Of a DNA stretch of 64,000 nt, positions 59,569 to 64,000 are shown piece after piece. Numbering within the stretch: the first letter of the stretch is position 1; each line of letters begins with the position of its first letter. The stretch is from CBDCVY01 sp965223245 (lineage in GTDB: Bacteria; Nitrospinota; Nitrospinia; Nitrospinales; Nitrospinaceae): assembly GCA_965223245.1 (NCBI GenBank), contig CBDCVY010000013.1, forward strand, positions 2,480,001 through 2,544,000, given 5' to 3'. The position numbers and the translations under genes are program-made. The notes beneath the pieces were generated by a model. It had not been told where the DNA came from, ran no database searches, and worked only from the letters and a program-made list of their open reading frames with translations.

Positions 59569-61386
59569 ATGGACTATACATATAAAGCCCCCCAGGGCAC
59601 TCTTTACTCAACGAAAGTTTTTATTTTTATCATTTGTCTTTTCCTGTCGGTTCTAGGGGCAAGCTCAACGGCTTACCCTCAAAACGGTAAGGGACAACCT
59701 CCCGCTAAAGATCAATCTGTCGGCAAAGATCAGCCTGTCGCCGAAGCAACCTCCCCAATAGAAAAACAAAAACAGCGGTTGGCGCAAATTATCAAGAAAA
59801 GAATATTGTTCAAAAATGAACTGAAAAAATTAAAAACACTCCCGACCACTAAAGAGACCGAAGAAAGAATCGAAGATATTCAGCATCGGTTAGCGGCTTT
59901 AAGTAAAAATTTTGAAACCGTGGCCGCCCAAATTGAGGAAGAAAAAATTCCAAAAAAAGATAAACTCGAATTGAGTTGGATGGACGAGTTAAAGGAAATC
60001 ACAAGACCGGTACTCACCGCTCTTAGAGAAGCTACGGAACGGCCCCGCAAAATTGATACTCTAAAATCAAAAATCGAATCTTTAAAAGGCCAAATCGCCA
60101 GTTACGAAAACGCCCAGGAAAACTTAAGAGACCTTATCCTGACCGAGCAGGACCTGTCTAAAATTTTAAAAAATGAAAAAGCCGAAGGCCTCGAACTCTC
60201 GCAAATTGAAAAAAAATTAGAAGAAAAGTTAGTGGCCCTGCAAAGAAAATATGATCCGGAATTGCTCCATTTTGAACTGTCCGAAGCCGAAAAAAACTTA
60301 AACACCCTTCTTTCTTCAGAAAAAAACCTGTTTGAATTCGGAACCACTTTCATTGGAGATTTTTTCAAAGTCAGAGGCCGCAATTTGTTGATCGCTTTCG
60401 GCACATTTTTTCTTTTCTGGGTAATCTTAACGGGTGGGTATCGGTTTGTTCAGAAAAAAACGCCTTTACTTCAAAAGTTAAATCCCCACTATCAAAAACT
60501 TCTCAAGGCCGCTTATACTTTTTTTATTCTACTGCTTAGCTCTTTAGCCAGTTTGTTTTCTCTTTATTTTCTCAATGACTGGTTAATCTTAAGTATGGCT
60601 ATTCTGGTTTTTATTGGCGTGGCCTTAGGGTTCCGCCATGTCATTCCCAAATTCGTTAAGGAATTAAGACTCATCCTGAATTTAGGAACGGTGCGAGAAG
60701 GGGAACGGCTGCTCTGGAACGGCGTGCCGTGGCTGGTTCAGGAAATCGGAGTCATGGCGGTTTTGCGAAATCCCAAACTTCAAGGAGGATTGCTCCGACT
60801 CATGGTTGGGGATTTAATCGGTCACCATTCTCGCCCTTTGGTTCACGAAGAAGAGTGGTTCCCCACTCAAGTCGAAGATTGGGTGATGTTGTCCGATGAC
60901 ACCTTCGGTAAAGTGTTGAAACAGACTTCCGAACAAGTGGTTATAAAAAGCCTCTGGTCCCAAAAATTTTATTTAACTTCCGAGTATTTAAAATTAAAGC
61001 CGCGCAACCTTTCCAAAGGATTTTCACACGTCATTCGATTCGGGTTGGACTATGGGATACAATCTCGTATATGCGAAGACATTCCCGCATTGTTCAGAGA
61101 GGGATTGTTAAACCATTTCAAGGATAGAATGGAAAATACACCGCAGGATATTTATTCCATCCGGGTGAATTTCGACAGCGCCGGCGCCAGTTCATTGAAT
61201 TTGATTATTGTTGTTAAATTCAACGGTCATTGTGCGGAAAACTTTCATCCGTTCAAATGGGAATTGAATAAAGTGCTGGTGCATATTTGCAACGAAAACG
61301 GGTTGGTCATTCCTTTCACCCAGATGACTTTGAGCCCTTCCAGTGAGCTCAAAGCACTGGTCCAATCGACGATTCCTGCCACATAA
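59569..61386 (+). CDS. MscS-like mechanosensitive channel with periplasmic coiled coil
   Basis: 605 aa. Signal or first helix (FIFIICLFLSVLGASSTAYP), then ~240 residues of charged coiled coil (KQKQRLAQIIKKRILFKNEL; KLEEKLVALQRKYDPELLHF). Three or more membrane helices follow (NLLIAFGTFFLFWVILTGGY; YTFFILLLSSLASLFSLYFL; AILVFIGVALGFRHVIPKFV), then a cytoplasmic beta domain and C-terminal MscS-like region. Such channels release solutes under osmotic downshift. The periplasmic coiled coil recalls larger MscK-like members. It follows the FIST-kinase pair by 300 bases without an obvious promoter. Confidence 0.72.
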   Translation: MDYTYKAPQGTLYSTKVFIFIICLFLSVLGASSTAYPQNGKGQPPAKDQSVGKDQPVAEATSPIEKQKQRLAQIIKKRILFKNELKKLKTLPTTKETEERIEDIQHRLAALSKNFETVAAQIEEEKIPKKDKLELSWMDELKEITRPVLTALREATERPRKIDTLKSKIESLKGQIASYENAQENLRDLILTEQDLSKILKNEKAEGLELSQIEKKLEEKLVALQRKYDPELLHFELSEAEKNLNTLLSSEKNLFEFGTTFIGDFFKVRGRNLLIAFGTFFLFWVILTGGYRFVQKKTPLLQKLNPHYQKLLKAAYTFFILLLSSLASLFSLYFLNDWLILSMAILVFIGVALGFRHVIPKFVKELRLILNLGTVREGERLLWNGVPWLVQEIGVMAVLRNPKLQGGLLRLMVGDLIGHHSRPLVHEEEWFPTQVEDWVMLSDDTFGKVLKQTSEQVVIKSLWSQKFYLTSEYLKLKPRNLSKGFSHVIRFGLDYGIQSRICEDIPALFREGLLNHFKDRMENTPQDIYSIRVNFDSAGASSLNLIIVVKFNGHCAENFHPFKWELNKVLVHICNENGLVIPFTQMTLSPSSELKALVQSTIPAT

Positions 61387-61415
61387 AAAAAATACCCAAT
61401 TTTTTTGGGGTGGCC

Positions 61416-61444
61416 TTGACATTTTTTGAAGCGGGTTTTATTTA
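61416..61444 (+). promoter_or_regulatory. Promoter of leader RNA B
   Basis: TTGACA (61416-61421) and TATTTA (61439-61444) with a 17-base spacer, in the same place relative to the leader as in copy A. Confidence 0.7.
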
Positions 61445-61451
61445 TTAATTA

Positions 61452-61561
61452 GAAACCCGAGTGGCCGGATGCAAGGCAACCTAATTATAGGGGTTGAAGA
61501 TCACCATGTTGATTTCTTAAATAATGAATTAATTCGGGTTAGATGTCTGAGGATTCCGGCT
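61452..61561 (+). ncRNA. Structured 5' leader RNA, copy B
   Basis: Main stem AACCCGA/TTCGGGTT (61454-61460 with 61533-61540): compared with copy A a G-C pair becomes A-T on both sides. The inner hairpin CAACCT/GGGGTTG, the GGCCGGA element (61463-61469) and its downstream partner TCCGGCT (61555-61561) are kept, while loops differ. This covariation supports a real RNA fold rather than simple sequence duplication. Confidence 0.65.
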
Positions 61562-61594
61562 ATTACTTTTCATTTTTTTCTTTAGGAGGTTATC

Positions 61595-61861
61595 ATGAAA
61601 AAACTCTTATTTTTATTGATTGCAACTTCTCTTTTCATCGGAATATCCGCTACCAACTCTTTCGCTGGCGATCCCGCTCCCACACCTGTTATTGAATCTT
61701 TAGACCGTCATGCAGTATGGACTAATTCAAGCACAGTTGGACAAGGCAACGCAGATTCCAAGACCACTAAAATGACATCTGATAATGGTAAAGCGAATCC
61801 ATTTAGTTTCATTCGCGAAACTAAATCTTATGATTACAGTAAAGACGGAAAACGCGCTTAA
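61595..61861 (+). CDS. Small secreted protein with RETKSY motif, paralog B
   Basis: 88 aa. Signal peptide MKKLLFLLIATSLFIGISAT...SFA, then a mature peptide with SLDRHAVWTNSSTVGQGNAD and NPFSFIRETKSYDYSKDGKR. It parallels paralog A at 52374, including leader RNA, ribosome site (TTTAGGAGGTTATC) and a following terminator. A Met/Thr-rich insert between the two motifs is unique. The family appears short and secreted, with unknown function; conservation of both leader and protein suggests a regulated stress or nutrient response. Confidence 0.75.
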   Translation: MKKLLFLLIATSLFIGISATNSFAGDPAPTPVIESLDRHAVWTNSSTVGQGNADSKTTKMTSDNGKANPFSFIRETKSYDYSKDGKRA

Positions 61862-61881
61862 TTAAGATTGGTTCCAAAGAT

Positions 61882-61910
61882 TAACGGCTCCCTATTTTAG
61901 GGAGCCGTTA
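61882..61910 (+). terminator. Hairpin terminator after paralog B
   Basis: Perfect 13-bp stem TAACGGCTCCCTA/TAGGGAGCCGTTA (61882-61894 with 61898-61910). The following bases have only a short T run, so strength is uncertain, but its place mirrors the terminator at 52639. Confidence 0.75.
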
Positions 61911-61987
61911 CCTATTTTAGGGTTAATTGAACAACCCGCTATGAATGGAAAACCAATCGTTTTTTGTGAGAACGCGCAGTCACTCAC

Positions 61988-63151
61988 TTAGGTAGCCGAT
62001 TCCAACACGACCGAGGTTTCGAGAAGTTTTCCCTCGCGCCACAGTTTTATCTTTAAAGTATCCCCAATCTGGTAGCGGTTGATTTCCTTGATCAGGTCCT
62101 CCATCTTGGCCACGTTTTTATTGTTGATCGCAAGGATAATGTCTCCGCCTACAGCAAAACTTAAATTACCAATGATTAAATTAGTATGGCCTCCTTGAAT
62201 ACCACTTTTACGGGCAGGACTTCCCGGAAAGGTTTCCACCACCAGGACACCGGTTTCCACATTGATCTTAAGAAGGTCCGCTAATTCAGAATTAACATTC
62301 ACACCGGAAATTCCTATCCAGGGTTTCGAATATTTTCCCGTTGTGATCAGTTGCGTGGCAATCACTTTGGCCCGGTTCACCGGAATGGCAAACCCGATTC
62401 CCTGATAACCTCCGGACATGCTGAAAATTGCGGTGTTGATTCCGATCACTTCGCCATTGGAGTTAAGCAAGGGTCCGCCGGAGTTACCGGGATTAATCGC
62501 CGCATCGGTTTGAATCAGATCGTACAACATGCCACCTTCGTTACTCTGAATCTGCCGATTTAATGCACTCACGATTCCCACAGTCAGAGTGTGGGAAAGC
62601 CCAAACGGATTGCCGATGGCGATGGCTTTTTGTCCCACTTTAATAGAATCGGAATCTCCCAGGGTGGCCACCCGGGTCACATACTTTTCCGGGATTTTAA
62701 TGATAGCCAAATCAGAGGACGGATCGCGGCCGATCAAAACCGCATCGGCCTTTTTACCATCACCCAAAGTCACCGTAAGAATTTTGGCGTTATCCACTAC
62801 ATGATTGTTCGTCAAAATATAACCCTTTTTATCAATAATAAATCCCGTGCCCTGCCCTTGCTGCGGAATAATCTTCCTCCAAAAATTCATGGTCAGCGTC
62901 GTGGCCGCTATATTAACCACCGATTCATGAACCTGCTCGAAAACATCGGTGGTGATTTTTTCATCCTGAGAAATAATAACCGGACGGTCTGCCGCGGGAG
63001 CACGATTGAAATCCAGTTCCTTAGCACCGGGAGGTCCCAAAACAGCCAGGGAAAGTCGGTCCCATTGAGTCACAAGCACCAGCAAAATCATAAAAATAAT
63101 AAAAGTCCAAATAGGCAAGTTTGAGTTTTTAGAAGAGGGCGAAACGTTCAT
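61988..63151 (-). CDS. degP: HtrA/DegP-family periplasmic serine protease
   Basis: 387 aa from ATG at 63151, directly followed by a membrane anchor (IWTFIIFMILLVLVTQWDRL). The protease domain has ILTNNHVVDNA (His near 115), SDLAIIKI (Asp near 147) and NPGNSGGPLLNS (Ser near 224). One PDZ domain follows (about 270-385; IGISGVNVNSELADLLKINV; VLVVETFPGSPARKSG). HtrA proteins degrade or refold damaged envelope proteins. The longer upstream frame lacks a start signal. The only site before the ATG is a weak GGAA. It is divergent from the Hsp20 gene, so both may respond to stress. Confidence 0.9.
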   Translation of the reverse strand: MNVSPSSKNSNLPIWTFIIFMILLVLVTQWDRLSLAVLGPPGAKELDFNRAPAADRPVIISQDEKITTDVFEQVHESVVNIAATTLTMNFWRKIIPQQGQGTGFIIDKKGYILTNNHVVDNAKILTVTLGDGKKADAVLIGRDPSSDLAIIKIPEKYVTRVATLGDSDSIKVGQKAIAIGNPFGLSHTLTVGIVSALNRQIQSNEGGMLYDLIQTDAAINPGNSGGPLLNSNGEVIGINTAIFSMSGGYQGIGFAIPVNRAKVIATQLITTGKYSKPWIGISGVNVNSELADLLKINVETGVLVVETFPGSPARKSGIQGGHTNLIIGNLSFAVGGDIILAINNKNVAKMEDLIKEINRYQIGDTLKIKLWREGKLLETSVVLESAT

Positions 63152-63322
63152 ATTTTTTTCCAAAATTTTTGAGATGACAGCTTGACAGGGAGCCAAACGG
63201 GTATTATCTAAATTATAGAAGGTAATAAAATACAACCGTTGATATGTCAAGATAAGGAATCATTTTGTTGAATGGCGAGAGTAATTTAACGCCATGGATT
63301 TTCAATCATTTTTGTTGGAGGG

Positions 63323-63835
63323 ATGACCATGAACATTAAAGAATTGATTCCCTGGTCTCGGGATAAAGATGAAGACCTTGTTAAAAATGGTAACGATAAT
63401 CCTTTTCTGACCTTACAACGGGAGATGAACCGGATGTTCGATAGTTTTTCCAGATCCGTTTTCGACGACTCTTCCTTTTTTAAGGGAAGAGGATCCGGAA
63501 TGATTTCTACCAAAATGGACATTAAGGAAACGGACAAGGATATCCGGGTTTCTTTAGAACTCCCCGGAATTGAAGAAAAGGATATCGACGTCAACGTTTC
63601 TAAAGATCTGTTGACGGTGAAGGGAGAGAAACAAGCAGAAAAAGATGAAAAAAAGGAAGGCTATCATTTAATCGAACGATCTTTTGGTTCGTTTCATCGG
63701 TCTGTCCCTTTACCACCGGGTGTAGAAACAGATCAAGTGGAAGCGAAATTTAAAAATGGAGTTTTAAATGTGGTACTTCCTAAATCCGAGGAAGCACAAA
63801 AAGAAACGAAGAAAGTTGAAATTAAAACAGACTAG
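63323..63835 (+). CDS. Hsp20/alpha-crystallin small heat-shock protein, second copy
   Basis: 170 aa from ATG at 63323; an in-frame ATG at 63329 is better spaced from the GGAGGG site. The N-terminal region (LTLQREMNRMFDSFSRSVFD) is typical of Hsp20 oligomerisation arms. The crystallin domain shows MDIKETDKDIRVSLELPGIE, EKDIDVNVSKDLLTVKGEKQ, SFGSFHRSVPLPPGV and the strand GVLNVVLPKSEE. The protein prevents aggregation. It is divergent from the HtrA gene. A MITE-like element begins 9 bases after its stop. Confidence 0.92.
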   Translation: MTMNIKELIPWSRDKDEDLVKNGNDNPFLTLQREMNRMFDSFSRSVFDDSSFFKGRGSGMISTKMDIKETDKDIRVSLELPGIEEKDIDVNVSKDLLTVKGEKQAEKDEKKEGYHLIERSFGSFHRSVPLPPGVETDQVEAKFKNGVLNVVLPKSEEAQKETKKVEIKTD

Positions 63836-63843
63836 CTGGAATG

Positions 63844-63978
63844 AGGCCTTTGCGTAACCACAAAATTGGAAACCCCTGGAGGTGAATCACCCTAGCCCTC
63901 TTTAGAAAAGAGGGAACACATGGGTCTTCTCTTTAAACTTATTTTGTTTTGTTTCCAGCCGGGGTTATGCAAAGCTCT
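63844..63978 (+). repeat. MITE-like element, family 1, full copy
   Basis: 135 bp with ends AGGCCTTTGCGTAA and TTATGCAAAGCTCT, centre CCCTCTTTAGAAAAGAGGG. The terminal bases are slightly divergent from the copies at 26069 and 52008. Confidence 0.8.
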
Positions 63979-64000
63979 GAGCAAACATGAGGCAATAGCG

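Overview
The window reads like a chromosomal stretch of a Gram-negative, probably aquatic bacterium. It has many signal peptides and lipoboxes, c-type cytochromes, a Cpx-like envelope stress system, HtrA, Hsp20s, hybrid kinases and strong Shine-Dalgarno sites. Base composition is moderately AT-rich. The gene mix would suit a Nitrospinota/Nitrospirota-type lineage, but that is an impression of style and not proof. No rRNA, tRNA or CRISPR array was seen.

Layout. 1-4.5 kb: the end of a degenerate tyrosine recombinase, small proteins, a pentapeptide-repeat protein and an NhaR-like LysR regulator. 4.5-12.8 kb: an ~8.27 kb block bounded by two identical 211-bp copies of the LysR 3' end. It carries secreted minus-strand genes: two proteins built from a TAVR/LKLIxW repeat (one with an M23 peptidase), an M36-like metallopeptidase lipoprotein, and a trypsin with tandem FG-GAP repeats. 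12.8-17.4 kb: a compact minus-strand operon resembling a RiPP cluster. It holds a membrane protein, a PatA/PatG-type (cyanobactin-maturation) subtilase, two small peptides with a shared MKLP leader and twin CX3C motifs, and an alpha-oxoamine-synthase-like PLP enzyme. Its sigma70 promoter and leader hairpin closely match those of the trypsin gene, so the two are probably co-regulated. 18-26 kb: membrane proteins, a trypsin-SGNH hydrolase fusion, a vWD-domain protein with a lipoprotein partner, and ParDE. 26.9-29.9 kb: a CpxA/CpxR/CpxP-like module. A 27-bp site upstream of the CpxP-like gene recurs perfectly, at the same distance, upstream of a secreted protein at 22.3 kb. 30-35.3 kb: a metzincin with HEAT-like repeats, its truncated duplicate, and a di-haem oxidoreductase. 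37.5-43.3 kb: a CarH-like B12-binding MerR regulator divergent from two SUMF1-domain proteins, a cytochrome c and TPR/Sel1 proteins. 43.3-52.2 kb: repeat-rich ground with MITE-like elements, a second ParDE, Hsp20, Fic, and an amidoligase with a coiled-coil partner. 52.2-64 kb: two paralogous small secreted proteins that share a structured leader RNA, an ammonium-transporter/hybrid-kinase fusion, a FIST protein with a hybrid kinase, an MscS-like channel, HtrA and a second Hsp20.

The most novel-looking items are the PatA-like/twin-CX3C/oxoamine-synthase cluster (12.8-17.4 kb), the duplicated leader RNA with compensatory base pairs (52.2 and 61.5 kb), and the promoter-plus-hairpin module that precedes several secreted-protease genes.
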